A stretch of DNA of 64,000 bases from NCBI GenBank assembly GCA_913019905.1, contig CAJVZD010000007.1, positions 62,001 through 126,000 of the forward strand. Direction: 5' to 3'. Shown one piece after another: positions 1-9,616 of the stretch (positions are counted from its first letter, which is position 1; the number at the start of each line of letters is the position of its first letter). Under the pieces are notes generated by a model. It saw nothing but the letters and a program-made list of their open reading frames with translations. It was not told where the DNA came from and did no database searches. The position numbers and the translations under genes are program-made. This stretch comes from an uncultured Cellvibrionales bacterium (lineage in GTDB: Bacteria; Pseudomonadota; Gammaproteobacteria; Pseudomonadales; Dasaniaceae).

Positions 1-922
1 ACATACAGATATTTGTACCGAGAACAATACACAGAGCCAGGGCCAGCGCACGGTGCTTTTCGAGCTTCTTACCAACTCGATTCCAAAAGGGAATCATGAT
101 GAGTGCGCAAGCGAAATAGTAGACATAAACAGTGCCGACATTTTCGACACCGATAATTTCCGTTGCAAAAAAGACGGTCACCGTCTGCCGAAAAACTTCC
201 GCGACTGTCGCGATAAAAAGAGCGATGGTCACAAGCGCAAAGGGCTTGTTACGCATAAGAAGCTTGCCCACTTCCTTAGCATTAATCTTCTTTTTCGGCG
301 CCGGCTGCGCTTGAGGTTCGGGTACGTTAATGAACGCAACGGTCGCGCAGACCGGCAACGCGATTAGGAAGAACAAACTCAATCCTTCCATAATGTCCCC
401 GCTTGTTGCACCGGCACGAGATAATATATAGGCGGGAATCATGGTCGAAATGACCAACCCTGATGTATCAAAAAATTTAGACGTAGCCGTGATTTTTGTC
501 CGTATATGGTATTGCGGTGATAATTCCGCCCCCCAGGCCGTATACGGAAGTTGTAGCGTTGTATAACCAAGATAGGTCATCGAAACTGCAATCAAAAAAT
601 ACACGATACCCACATCCGCGGGCGGACGAAATAAGAGATAGACACCCGACATCATGACGACGGTCCCAATAGGAAGCCATACTTTTCTTCGGCCTATACT
701 GGGCCGCCACCGATCAGACAACAGCCCGATCAGTGGGTCGCTAACGAAATCAGATAGTCGTGACAACATCAGCATAGTGCCGATCGCGGCAAGCGACAGG
801 CCCAGCTCACCAGCATAGAAGGGCGCGAGGTAAATCCCCATCGGCACGCCTATCACGCCGATCGGCAGAGACACCATCCCGTAGCTTAGAATGGTCTTCC
901 GTGTAAGTTTTGTGTTTGACAT
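1..922 (-). CDS. GPH-family MFS sugar/glycoside transporter (3' end beyond window)
   Basis: I translated this frame from the ATG at 922 (complement) and it stays open to the window edge, about 307 codons, so the C-terminus is missing. It is a multi-pass inner-membrane symporter of the glycoside-pentoside-hexuronide type. Between TM2 and TM3 it has the family motif: DFVSDPLIGLLSDRW followed by IGRR. A cytoplasmic, lysine-rich loop (APKKKINAKEV) separates the two six-helix halves. A homologous motif occurs in the intact transporter at 36564 and in the pseudogene at 4152. It is separated from the TonB receptor by a terminator and a large inverted repeat, so it is probably transcribed alone or with genes beyond the window. 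The substrate is unknown; related proteins move sugars, glycosides or terpenoid-like compounds. Confidence 0.85.
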   Translation of the reverse strand, partial: MSNTKLTRKTILSYGMVSLPIGVIGVPMGIYLAPFYAGELGLSLAAIGTMLMLSRLSDFVSDPLIGLLSDRWRPSIGRRKVWLPIGTVVMMSGVYLLFRPPADVGIVYFLIAVSMTYLGYTTLQLPYTAWGAELSPQYHIRTKITATSKFFDTSGLVISTMIPAYILSRAGATSGDIMEGLSLFFLIALPVCATVAFINVPEPQAQPAPKKKINAKEVGKLLMRNKPFALVTIALFIATVAEVFRQTVTVFFATEIIGVENVGTVYVYYFACALIMIPFWNRVGKKLEKHRALALALCIVLGTNICM

Positions 923-1017
923 ATTATATTGCTACCACTATGGGTAAAAGCTGCTGTCGTACCAAAAGGGTCTTGCAGAAAATACCAACGGGAAACTGCG
1001 GCAAGGGAACTGGTGGT

Positions 1018-1055
1018 CGCTTCATCTTTTCTACCCGGGCACAAAAGATGAAGCG
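1018..1055. repeat. perfect 13-bp inverted repeat
   Basis: CGCTTCATCTTTT at 1018-1030 is perfectly complementary to 1043-1055, with a 12-base spacer that itself contains CCCGGG. It lies about 100 bases upstream of the transporter start at 922 and about 85 bases downstream of the TonB receptor terminator. It could be a bidirectional hairpin or a repressor site; neither arm is followed by a good T-run, so a terminator is less likely. Confidence 0.6.
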
Positions 1056-1138
1056 CCGGAAAGCCCTGCGCGATTATCTTCTTGTTAGCCCAATCTAAGA
1101 CGGCAGCGAATCATTTTTAAATTCAAGCCCGCAATAAG

Positions 1139-1169
1139 ACAAAAAATTAATCGGCCCGAAGGCCGATTT
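1139..1169 (-). terminator. rho-independent terminator of the TonB receptor gene
   Basis: On the minus strand an 8-bp stem (AATCGGCC paired with GGCCGATT) closed by a TTCG tetraloop is followed by AATTTTTTG. It sits about 20 bases after the receptor stop codon, the classic position for an intrinsic terminator. Confidence 0.85.
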
Positions 1170-1187
1170 CAGTGAGTGCAAAGATGA

Positions 1188-3443
1188 TTAAAATTTTGCA
1201 CCCAAGGTTAAACGAACGATTCGATCAGGCCCCAAGTACTGACTCGTTGCAGTACTACCCAATGCGGTAAAAGTCGAGCCGCCGATCCAGTAAGGATAGT
1301 CTTCGTCTGTCGCATTTTCGACAGCAAGTGTGGCGCTATACTTTTCGCTGGGTGACGTGAGACTGGCTCGCAGGTTGAGCAGGCCATAGTCTTCTATGAG
1401 CGTTCTTTCTGCATTCCCCGTACTGGCGTTCTTGTCGTCCTGCCAGGAGTATTCAGCTCGCACAAAGCCCGACCAGTCGCCACTACCGACTTGAAAGTCG
1501 TAGTTAGCGATGAGTGAATAAGCCCATTCGGGAACACCCTCAAAAAGCTCGCCTTCAAGTTGAGGCTCTTGTAGGTACTCCTCGTAGAATACGTCCAAGT
1601 AAGTCAATGAACCCGTAAGCGTCAGGCCATCGACAGGGGTGAGGTACGTGAAATCTGCCTCAAAACCGTCGGATATAACCTCGCCGATGGCAAGATTACT
1701 GACACCACCATTTGGAAGGGCCTTAATGGTCTGAAGATCTTTGGTCGACTGATGGAACAGCGCGGTGTTAACTGACAAGGTATCGTCCAGGAACCAGCCT
1801 TTGAAACCAACCTCGATGAGTGTAGGTACTTCGGCGTCTACAAATGGAAGACCACCCGCCTCGTCGGCAAAAGCGCCGTTGGCACCGTCACCCACATCAA
1901 AACCTGGTCCCTTGTAGCCGCGTGACCAAGCGACGTAGGTATTCACGTTGTCCGAAATACTATAACGGCCAATGATACGTCCTGAGAAATCGGTATCTTC
2001 GTTCTTTTCTTCCCCAACATAGTCGCCGCTAAAGAGGGTAGCAAAGGGTAAGGCTGGATTAATCGCCGTCCCCATGCGAGAAAACTTCGCTTCCTTTTCT
2101 TCATCACTAAAACGACCGCCAAGGATCAGAGTGAACTTTTCTGACAGCTGCCAGTTAAGCTCACCAAAGGCAGCAAGATTGGTTGTTTCAACGGATCGCA
2201 CTGAACGAGTCCGTGAGTTAAACAGACCGAACGCCCCTAACTCGACATAAATACTGCCATCCGCGTCGATATCTTCGTTGAAGTAATACAGTCCGGCGAC
2301 GTAGCTCATCGAATCATTGATGGTGCCCGACAACCTGAATTCCTGGCTAGTCTGCTCCGAATCGGCCTCGGTACCGTTGCGGTTATTGAGGTCGGTAATC
2401 GATAATTGATCGGCTTCATTGAACTCGTCAATGTAATAGTCTCTCCACGCGGTTATTGATGTTAACTCGGCGCTTCCTAGGTCGTAATTAATCTCTAGCG
2501 CCACCCCGTTAGCCTCCGACTGCTGGTTTATCCTGTCTTCAAAAATGGCAACACTGCGATTTCCCGCTCCAGGCGTTATCCCCGCGAGCTCCAAAGCTTC
2601 CTGAAGCTGCAGAGCGTTTGGAGTGTAAGCCGCACCGATAAGCCCAATATCGTCACCGGAAGTTCGCCATGTCGCGATACAGCACTTATTATCCTCTTTC
2701 ACGGTATCGACGGTCAGCAAGGCACTGATTTGATCTGTGGGCTCGAACAGAAACTTAGCCCTAATAGACCAGGTATCCTTACTGTTGACGTCATCTTCTC
2801 CAGGATACTCATTGTCGATTAAACCATCATTTTCATTCATTGAACCCGTGATACGATAGGCTAAGGTTTCGTCGATTAATGGACCGGTTACGGTTCCACG
2901 GACACGTCTCTCGCCATAAGTGCCGAACATGATGTCGCCACCACCAGAGAATTCAAATTCAGGCTTTTTCGTACGAACATTCACCACGCCAGCAGAGGCA
3001 TTTTTCCCAAACAGAGTTCCCTGTGGCCCCTTAATCACTTCGACACTTTCTATGTCATACAGGTCAAAGAATCCAGCGGATTCACGGGCCATCACCACGC
3101 CGTCGATCACAACCGCCACACTAGACTCAAAGCCTTCACTGTAACTGGCCGTTCTAATACCGCGTATCCGAGTGCCGTTAGCCCGCACGCTGCTGGTCGG
3201 TGAGTAGTCAAAACCGGGGACGAACTTGACCACATCAGACATTGTATTGAATCCGCTCTTTACGAAGAACTCCTCTGTCATAACTGACACGGCAACAGGT
3301 GTATCCACCAGACTTTCATTCGTTTTTCGGGCGGTGACAACAATCTCTTCCAACGTGAATTGCTCTTGCGCAAAACTCAAGACGGGGGTAAAAAACAGCG
3401 AACTGGCGATAGCCAAGCTCATGGTCGTACTTTTATATCTCAT
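1188..3443 (-). CDS. TonB-dependent outer-membrane receptor
   Basis: A 751-residue outer-membrane receptor. It has a signal peptide ending near SFA (about residue 25), then a TonB-box-like segment EEIVVTARK, a plug domain with the signature GPQGTLFGKNASAGVVN, and a beta-barrel ending in an aromatic residue (LGAKF). It would import a substrate too large or scarce for porins using TonB energy. The ATG at 3443 is preceded by AAAGGAGACCACC, a strong ribosome binding site. It is homologous to the receptor at 45287, sharing plug motifs and a vicinal Cys-Cys (KCC near residue 254 here). A terminator follows. The substrate cannot be read from sequence; the nearby GPH transporters hint at a carbohydrate or lipid-like compound. 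Confidence 0.93.
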   Translation of the reverse strand: MRYKSTTMSLAIASSLFFTPVLSFAQEQFTLEEIVVTARKTNESLVDTPVAVSVMTEEFFVKSGFNTMSDVVKFVPGFDYSPTSSVRANGTRIRGIRTASYSEGFESSVAVVIDGVVMARESAGFFDLYDIESVEVIKGPQGTLFGKNASAGVVNVRTKKPEFEFSGGGDIMFGTYGERRVRGTVTGPLIDETLAYRITGSMNENDGLIDNEYPGEDDVNSKDTWSIRAKFLFEPTDQISALLTVDTVKEDNKCCIATWRTSGDDIGLIGAAYTPNALQLQEALELAGITPGAGNRSVAIFEDRINQQSEANGVALEINYDLGSAELTSITAWRDYYIDEFNEADQLSITDLNNRNGTEADSEQTSQEFRLSGTINDSMSYVAGLYYFNEDIDADGSIYVELGAFGLFNSRTRSVRSVETTNLAAFGELNWQLSEKFTLILGGRFSDEEKEAKFSRMGTAINPALPFATLFSGDYVGEEKNEDTDFSGRIIGRYSISDNVNTYVAWSRGYKGPGFDVGDGANGAFADEAGGLPFVDAEVPTLIEVGFKGWFLDDTLSVNTALFHQSTKDLQTIKALPNGGVSNLAIGEVISDGFEADFTYLTPVDGLTLTGSLTYLDVFYEEYLQEPQLEGELFEGVPEWAYSLIANYDFQVGSGDWSGFVRAEYSWQDDKNASTGNAERTLIEDYGLLNLRASLTSPSEKYSATLAVENATDEDYPYWIGGSTFTALGSTATSQYLGPDRIVRLTLGAKF

Positions 3444-3490
3444 GGTGGTCTCCTTTTAAGTTATGTCACCACAGGTTTAAAAATGGCTTG

Positions 3491-3505
3491 CAAAATGCAA
3501 TTTTG
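3491..3505. promoter_or_regulatory. possible operator upstream of the TonB receptor
   Basis: CAAAAT-GCA-ATTTTG is a perfect 6-bp inverted repeat with a 3-base spacer, 48 bases upstream of the receptor ATG. Position and symmetry fit a repressor site, but no matching second copy was seen. Confidence 0.25.
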
Positions 3506-3842
3506 AGCATGGTTCAACGGCTTTACGCTCCTGCAGACAGCGTCGCAAGCCCGCGAAGCCACCGTAGTTCGTGAGATTTTTCTCCAAGTCTTTCCGCCCT
3601 CACGTCACAAAAGCCCGAAAACCTAATTTATAATGTACTTTTACACAATAAAAATTCCAACACCCTATTTCTTACATACGCTATATATAAGGCATTAGCG
3701 TCACTAAATACCGATCTCAAGGGAACATGGTACGGCTTTCGCTGTATTTTCAAGTGAAAAAAGACAACAAATATCGACACTATTGAACATACAGTCATTA
3801 AATATTTCTGTCAACTATTTATGAAAGTGTTAAATAGTGAAA

Positions 3843-3867
3843 CTTATTATCCGTTTTGTATAATAAG
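3843..3867. promoter_or_regulatory. inverted repeat overlapping a TATAAT box
   Basis: CTTATTAT (3843-3850) and ATAATAAG (3860-3867) form a perfect 8-bp inverted repeat, and TATAAT sits inside at 3859-3864. This arrangement suits a repressor covering a plus-strand promoter. The transcript would run towards the GPH pseudogene and the TetR gene at 5018, whose product is a candidate ligand for the site. No good -35 box was found. Confidence 0.35.
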
Positions 3868-4151
3868 AGCGTCATAAGTTATCTTTTTTGAGGAAAGTGA
3901 GAACGGAACGCCTTTTTGATGGTGACCCAAAATCATTATTAGCCATCGGAATAGAGGCGTGTCTAACAAGTTCGGCACACTCACGGGCAGCGAGAACAAC
4001 AGCTCTATGCACTGATTTTTACTTCTAGAGAACGCTAAAAATAACAAATTGGGATCCGCAAGAGCCCCACACATAAACCAGGTAATCTTGAAACAAGAGG
4101 GACTTCATTCATGCGAAAACTAATCACTAACTTCAACCCGTCGAGTCAACC

Positions 4152-4975
4152 GTGGGAACTCAAACACTGACACATCAACCATTATCCACCTGGATTAAGC
4201 TCGCTTTTGGCGTTGGAGCCATTGGCGAGACCATTTATCTAGGCATGCTTAATACCTTCATTGGTATTTTTTACCATCAGGCGGTGGGGCTTTCCAATTC
4301 TCTGATCGGAACGGCTATATTGTTGGCAATGGCGGGTGATGCCATGTCCGATCCCGCTGCGGGCATTTTGTCAGATCGTTTTAAGTCGCGGCTTGGGCGT
4401 CGTCATCCATTTCTGTTTTCCCACCCCTTCCATTGGCGGTAGCTCTGTGGTGTCTATTCAATCCACCAGAATTCCTGACGCTGGATACGGCTCTCAGCGA
4501 ATCTTCCGGCCAGTGGATGTTATTTGGCTGGCTCGCTATCTGGACCATTGTCAGCCGCCTATGCCTTACCCTTGATACTATTCCGCACTTGGCATTGGGT
4601 GGCGAATTAGTTCGCGACCAACACGGACGCTCTCAATTATTCAGCATCAACGCGATCCTTGGATACACTACAGGTGCATTATTTACATTCATTGCATGGC
4701 CTATTTTTCTGTCCGGCGAGACTATTGGCGCAGACGGCGCTGTCGTGCCAAATCACCTGAAAGCAGCTTCCTACGGACCGCTATCTTTTCTTGCCGGAGC
4801 GGCTGTTTTCATCAGCGTATCCTTGCGTGCGGCAGGCACTTTTTCCCGAGTCAAATTCCTGAGCCACGCGCCCGCAAATGCCGAACGACTATCTTTATTG
4901 GAATTTGGCCGGAATGTACATCGTTGCCGTCAGCAGGTAGGATGGCGACCCGAGTCTCGCGCCAACTCGACTTAA
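4152..4975 (+). pseudogene. GPH-family transporter, frameshifted and truncated
   Basis: The first 89 or so codons encode a normal GPH N-terminus, including MSDPAAGILSDRF and LGRRHPFLFS. At about 4418-4422 one base appears to be lost. The family sequence continues in another frame from about 4421 (PPLPLAVALWCLFNPPEF) through several membrane segments to about 4930 (LLEFGRN), after which similarity ends. Only about 275 of the usual 450-500 residues remain, so the C-terminal half is gone as well as the frame. Two independent lesions mark it as a dead gene rather than a sequencing slip, although the frameshift alone could be an error. It lies just upstream of a TetR gene, as if once under its control. 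Confidence 0.8.
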
Positions 4976-5017
4976 GCGACGCTCATCTCCCCTCCAATCA
5001 CGAGTAGTTTTTATCCA

Positions 5018-5620
5018 ATGACGACCCCATCAAGAACTCGGCTTTCTCCTGAAGATCGCAAAAAACAACTGCTGGGCACCGCAAAGCAAATGATCGCAAC
5101 AAACGGATTGCAGAGCTTCACGATGGAGGGCCTTGCTCGCACAGCGATGGTTTCAAGCCCTTTGGTTTACAACTACTTCCCAACCCGCAAGACATTTTTA
5201 CAAGAGTTATTGGCACAGGAGTTTGAGATCTATTCGACCACACTTGAAAAAAATTGCGCTAACGTAGATAACTTTACAGAATTGATGCGCGTTTTCATCT
5301 GCTGTGACCTCGATCATCATGCGAGTGGGAATATTCTGCCCCACCTCCAAAGCCAGCCGGACCTCACTTGTGCAATTGAGTCCAGCCAGAATGAACACAC
5401 CAAGAAAATCGTCAGACTTCTCGTTCATTCGACCGCAGAGAATTTTAAACTAACTGAGTATCAGGCAGCGCTGGTAGCAAAAATGTCGTCAGGCGCCTCG
5501 AGAGCAGCCGCTGATTTTTTTGCCGGTAGCGATGTCGATAGAGAGAAAGTCATCGACCTTACCTGGTCCTATATGTTCGCCGGAATCGAAAAGATCGCTT
5601 CGATGCAACACTTACCCTAG
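5018..5620 (+). CDS. TetR/AcrR-family transcriptional regulator
   Basis: A 200-residue one-component repressor. Residues about 14-60 form the TetR helix-turn-helix (QLLGTAKQMIATNG, then FTMEGLARTAMVSSPLVYNYF), and the rest is an all-alpha ligand/dimerisation domain without a recognisable ligand signature. The start is the ATG at 5018; the ribosome binding site is weak. It follows the GPH pseudogene by about 40 bases in the same direction, so its original target may be decayed. The inverted repeat at 3843-3867 is a candidate operator. Confidence 0.88.
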   Translation: MTTPSRTRLSPEDRKKQLLGTAKQMIATNGLQSFTMEGLARTAMVSSPLVYNYFPTRKTFLQELLAQEFEIYSTTLEKNCANVDNFTELMRVFICCDLDHHASGNILPHLQSQPDLTCAIESSQNEHTKKIVRLLVHSTAENFKLTEYQAALVAKMSSGASRAAADFFAGSDVDREKVIDLTWSYMFAGIEKIASMQHLP

Positions 5621-5823
5621 CGGAGGCAATTAGTCTGCGTTCTTAGACCCGACTATTCACAACCAACGTTCCTTCAATCATTCAATATTGGGACACGACG
5701 GCTAATTCATTTATACTAAACAAAGCAGACAAAAGCGGAAGATGTGAACCCCACCTTTCAGCGAAGTTTTGGTACCTACCGTGGACACGACCTCATCACT
5801 AATTGGCGGGAAGACATTAACCC

Positions 5824-6231
5824 ATGAAGAAGATGACTTTGGAAAAACAGCGCGGGTTTTCATTAGTAATGGCTATTTTCGTAATAGTCGTAATGAGCTT
5901 ATTGGGCGCTGCCTTAAATAATATCCTATCTGCCGGGTCTGACTCAGTCGCCAGAGAAGTTGTCTCAGCGAGAGCCTTAATGGCAGCTGAAAGCGGAGCC
6001 CAACGAAAGCTGAACGAAGTATTCCCGCCGGGAGGCGCAACCGTTATCGGCAATTGCAACGCCACCACTTATGTCATGAGCGGTCTATTCGCCTGCACTG
6101 ATGTTGCTGTCAGCTGCGACCTTGTCACAATCGACGGCGTAAACTACATTACCCTTCAAAGCATCGGCAGATGCGGACCCACCAGTGACTTGGCAGTTCG
6201 GGTTATTGACGTTCAAGCCAAAGACGGCTGA
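5824..6231 (+). CDS. mshP: MshP-like type IV (MSHA) minor pilin, orphan
   Basis: A 135-residue protein starting MKKMTLEKQRGFSLV, followed by a long hydrophobic helix (MAIFVIVVMSLLGAAL) and AAESGAQRKLNEVF. This is the N-terminal pattern of MshP/PilX-like minor pilins, which insert in the inner membrane and join the pilus. Four cysteines in the C-terminal part (GNCN, FACT, SCDL, GRCG) could form two disulfides. MshP is normally encoded between mshO and mshQ in the long msh operon. Here the neighbours are a TetR gene and a chemoreceptor, so it is an orphan copy or a relic of a rearranged operon. No other pilin gene is in the window. Confidence 0.7.
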   Translation: MKKMTLEKQRGFSLVMAIFVIVVMSLLGAALNNILSAGSDSVAREVVSARALMAAESGAQRKLNEVFPPGGATVIGNCNATTYVMSGLFACTDVAVSCDLVTIDGVNYITLQSIGRCGPTSDLAVRVIDVQAKDG

Positions 6232-6508
6232 TAGCCCATAAGTTGAATCACGCAAAAACATGAACCGTCATTTTGTTAGTTACCTGCAGCCCGCACACTC
6301 CGTCTGTAATCTAGAGATCACGAGTTCAAAAAAACGCGACAAATAACTCTTTTCTTTAGCGACAATTATTTTCTCAATTCGGCCCCTGCAACAGAAACCT
6401 GTGCGGGTTCATGTCTTAATTCTCTCCTTATCACGAAAAACCCAGGGTATTTCGCTTAAGCGGCCCAGCTCTAAAACTCCGCCCAGTCAGCGCCCGGTTT
6501 TGCAGAGT

Positions 6509-8593
6509 TTAGCGTCGTGCTTGCGGGCGGCCGGACGACCGAGGGCGCCGCTGTGATCGAGCTGCATGGTCATCAGTTTTAAAGAACGCAACTTGTTCCA
6601 GCAGCTCTTGAGCTTGATCTTCCATTGTCTTACTGGAAGCCGTAGCTTCCTCAACCAACGCCGCGTTTTGCTGGGTCATCTCATCCATTTGCGCAATTGC
6701 ACTGCTCACCTCATTAATGCCGATAGCCTGCTCTTTGCTTGCTGAATCAATATCGGAAATCATGGTCACAACTTGCTGGACCGCCGTGACAAGCTCGGTA
6801 AACGTGGTTCCGGTATCGTCCACCAACTTACTGCCTTTGCCCACTGCTTCAACACTATCATTGATCAGGCCTTTAATTTCCTTCGCGGCAGACGCACTCC
6901 TGCCAGCCAGACTTCGAACCTCCGCGGCGACTACCGCAAACCCTCGTCCCTGCTCGCCGGCCCGCGCAGCCTCCACGGCGGCATTGAGAGCCAGTAGGTT
7001 AGTCTGGAAAGCTATTTCATCGATAACGCCAATAATATCTGATATTTTCTTGCTCGATTGTTCAATCTCTTTCATTGCGTCAACCGCCTGGGAGACGACC
7101 GCGCCACCATTATTGGCCTTTTCCATCGCACTGTTGGAAAACTCGGTCGCTGTCGATGCGTTCTCCGCATTTTGCTGTACCGTAGTGGTGAGCTCTTCCA
7201 TGGCTGAAGAGGTTTCTTCAAGGCTGGAAGCCTGTGTTTCCGTTCGTCCACTCAAATCACTATTACCTTGAGCCAATTCCTGTGCCGCAGAAAATACATT
7301 AGTAGAGGCGCTGCGAATTTCTCCCACCATATTATTGAGGTTGTCGATCAAAGAATTCATCGACTCTCCCAGCACGTTGAATTCGGCACCAAGATCGTTA
7401 TCAACTTTAGTCGCCAACTCTCCCTCGGACATACCTATGAGTACATCTTTTATCTGAACAACTGCTTGTTTACGCGCGGTAATATCGGTGGCGTATTTCA
7501 CTACCTTGAAGGGCTTCCCATTTAAATCCATGATGGGATTATAAGAGGCCTGAATCCAGACTTCTCTACCGCCCTTGCCTAGTCGCTTGTATTCCGCGCT
7601 TTCAAATTCGCCGCGATTGAGTTTTTCCCAAAACTGGCGGTACTCTGCACTTCTCTGATAATCAGATTCAACAAACAGACCGTGATGCTGTCCCCGTAAT
7701 TCCCTTAAGGTGTAACCCATTGCGTCGAGAAAATTATTGTTGGCGTCGATGATAGTACCGTCCATGTTAAACTCGATAACCGCTTGAGATTTACCAATCG
7801 CTGCAATCTGACCGGAAAAATCGGCGCTTTGCAACTTTTGGTCGGTAACCTCGGTGGCATATTTCACCACTTTAAAAGGCTTGCCATTTAAATCCATGAT
7901 GGGGTTATAAGAAGCCTGAATCCAAACTTCTTTAGCGCCCTTGCCCAATCGTTTGTATTCGCCACTTTCAAATTCACCGCGATTGAGATTTTCCCAAAAC
8001 TGCCTGTACTCGACACTTCTCTTGTAATCATGCTCGACAAACAGACTATGGTGTTGGCCTTTAATCTCGCTCAGAGTATAGCCGACGGTGTTTAGAAAAT
8101 TATCGTTAGCATCGATGATGGTGCCATCCATGTTAAACTCGATGACAGCCTGGGATTTACTAATCGCTGTAATTTGACCAGAGAAGTCGGCAGTCTGTAA
8201 TTTTTGCTGGGAAACGTCAGTGGCAAATTTGACGACTTTATAAGGCTTACCGCCGCTGTCAAATATCGGATTATAAGAAGCTTGAATCCAGACTTCTTTG
8301 CCGCCCTTGCCTATCCGTTTGTATTCAGCCGAATCAAACTCACCGCGATTGAGCTTGGCCCAGAAATCGCTATAGTTTTTGCTTGCGGAATGTCCAGATT
8401 CGACAAACAGCCTATGGTGTTTACCCTGAATTTCCTCCAAGGTATAACCCATGACATTGAGAAAATTTTCGTTGGCGGTAATTATCGTCCCATCCATATT
8501 AAATTCGATGACAGCCTGGACTCGATTAATAGCGTCTACCTGGGCTAATATATCGGTAAAATTCTGTTCATTAATATCGACATTCGCATTCAT
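6509..8593 (-). CDS. soluble methyl-accepting chemotaxis protein with three tandem PAS domains
   Basis: A 694-residue chemoreceptor without a transmembrane segment, hence cytoplasmic. Three PAS domains lie at about residues 25-145, 147-267 and 269-390. Each carries [12 protein letters not shown], an asparagine-rich ANxNFL, and RGEFxSxEYKRxGKG followed by [11 protein letters not shown], which is the PAS-PAC pattern. A HAMP-like stretch follows (about 391-440), then the MCP signalling hairpin with its conserved tip [22 protein letters not shown]. The protein resembles BdlA/Aer-type redox or oxygen sensors that signal to CheA/CheW or modulate biofilm dispersal. The ATG at 8593 follows GAGGCAGAAAA. 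No che genes are adjacent. Confidence 0.92.
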   Translation of the reverse strand: MNANVDINEQNFTDILAQVDAINRVQAVIEFNMDGTIITANENFLNVMGYTLEEIQGKHHRLFVESGHSASKNYSDFWAKLNRGEFDSAEYKRIGKGGKEVWIQASYNPIFDSGGKPYKVVKFATDVSQQKLQTADFSGQITAISKSQAVIEFNMDGTIIDANDNFLNTVGYTLSEIKGQHHSLFVEHDYKRSVEYRQFWENLNRGEFESGEYKRLGKGAKEVWIQASYNPIMDLNGKPFKVVKYATEVTDQKLQSADFSGQIAAIGKSQAVIEFNMDGTIIDANNNFLDAMGYTLRELRGQHHGLFVESDYQRSAEYRQFWEKLNRGEFESAEYKRLGKGGREVWIQASYNPIMDLNGKPFKVVKYATDITARKQAVVQIKDVLIGMSEGELATKVDNDLGAEFNVLGESMNSLIDNLNNMVGEIRSASTNVFSAAQELAQGNSDLSGRTETQASSLEETSSAMEELTTTVQQNAENASTATEFSNSAMEKANNGGAVVSQAVDAMKEIEQSSKKISDIIGVIDEIAFQTNLLALNAAVEAARAGEQGRGFAVVAAEVRSLAGRSASAAKEIKGLINDSVEAVGKGSKLVDDTGTTFTELVTAVQQVVTMISDIDSASKEQAIGINEVSSAIAQMDEMTQQNAALVEEATASSKTMEDQAQELLEQVAFFKTDDHAARSQRRPRSSGRPQARR
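7420..8518 (-). repeat. 366-bp tandem internal repeat encoding the three PAS domains
   Basis: Copies start at about 8518, 8152 and 7786 (descending) and each encodes about 122 residues. Copies 2 and 3 are closest to each other in protein sequence. The pattern shows recent duplication, or gene conversion, within the chemoreceptor gene. Confidence 0.8.
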
Positions 8594-9161
8594 TTTTCTG
8601 CCTCAGAAATACTGTAGGGGGGATTATTTACGGATTCATTTTCGCCACTGTTTGAAGAGTTGAATTGAATCCAGTATACATTCAGCCGGTCATCTACTAT
8701 CTATACATTACTTTCGAACTCAATTGATGGGAGTTCGAGCAGTTATTATTTTCCTGTAGCCATTGATTCCGTGTAGCGACTCATAATGCGCCCGCTCACG
8801 CAACGCCTGAATAAATGAAGGAAAAAAGCCCATCCAGCAAAACGCGCTATAAAATAATCCATACGAAATATACGGACAAAGCTGTTTTGTCACATTCTAA
8901 TTATGGCGATATGTCAATCTGCTGGAATGTAGCCATAGACCCACATTGCCGCCTATATCGGATTATCTATCGGCAGCTTGAAGATTTTCTAAAGCTTGTT
9001 TTAGTCTGACCACATTTCGAGTTATTTATAGACTGCAGGTTAATTCTAGTTAAAAATTGTCTATCGTCCAAAAATGTTTAGATTTATTTAGTCGCAATTC
9101 TCATGGGGTTATTCCATACATCAAAAAAGCCTCGGATTTCTGCAAGAAGAGATTTATCGAT

Positions 9162-9210
9162 AGTGATGTCGTTACAATAGGCTCTTGCCAGCGACATCAC
9201 TTTTTCTTCT
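9162..9210 (+). terminator. orphan rho-independent terminator
   Basis: AGTGATGTCG (9162-9171) pairs perfectly with CGACATCACT (9192-9201) across a 20-base loop, and TTTTTCTTCT follows. No plus-strand gene ends nearby, so it probably terminates an unannotated plus-strand transcript such as a small RNA starting within 8600-9150. Confidence 0.6.
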
Positions 9211-9528
9211 AAGCGTCACCGACGCTAGTTTTAAGAAACGTTTCCGCAACACCATATATAAATAAAGTTAGAATAATCTTGGCCTTAAACTGTCGCATTC
9301 TTGATGACAGTACAGTCATTTACGGAAATACAGCTATTGTATTTGGTTAGATTAACTAGCTATCTCGAATGTGACATCCAGACAATCGATACACAGTACA
9401 AGCATCACCTCAGGTAATCGAGCATTCAGGCCAAAATAAGACAGGAGCGACGAACGTGTAACCCAGAGACAGTGAAATTAAAGACCGCTTCGTGCAGCAC
9501 TACGATAAAATCGCTACCAACAGCGTTC

Positions 9529-9616
9529 CGGCGCTTCTATTGGAGGGTTACGGCGCTTTTATCGGTGTGTTAAGGCGACTCTATTGAAGTGTTTTGTCGA
9601 CCCTATCGGAATGGCG
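9529..9616. repeat. degenerate 22-bp tandem repeat, four units
   Basis: Units start at 9529, 9551, 9573 and 9595. Each follows the pattern GGCG, pyrimidine-rich step, TAT, then a G-rich half; units 1 and 2 share CGGCGCTT. The period is exactly 22 bp, two helical turns, with no insertion or deletion between units. It lies about 100 bases beyond the 3' end of the acyl-CoA ligase gene. Confidence 0.5.

Larger units (their letters stand above)
3444..4151. other. intergenic region between the TonB receptor and the GPH pseudogene
   Basis: This divergent 708-base region is AT-rich and shows no convincing gene. A minus-strand open frame at 3847-4074 has no recognisable domain or ribosome binding site and I do not support it. 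It contains the two inverted repeats listed separately, at 3491 and 3843. Confidence 0.6.

Noticed and set aside
3847..4074. 75-codon minus-strand frame upstream of the GPH pseudogene
   Set aside because: It overlaps the inverted repeat and TATAAT region and shows no conserved motif.
6474..6502. terminator of the chemoreceptor gene
   Set aside because: AAAAC and GTTTT flank the segment, but the GC-rich inner parts are not complementary, so no stable stem forms.
8815..9009. 64-codon plus-strand frame after the chemoreceptor
   Set aside because: No ribosome binding site and no recognisable composition; it lies in an AT-rich gap that may instead encode an RNA.
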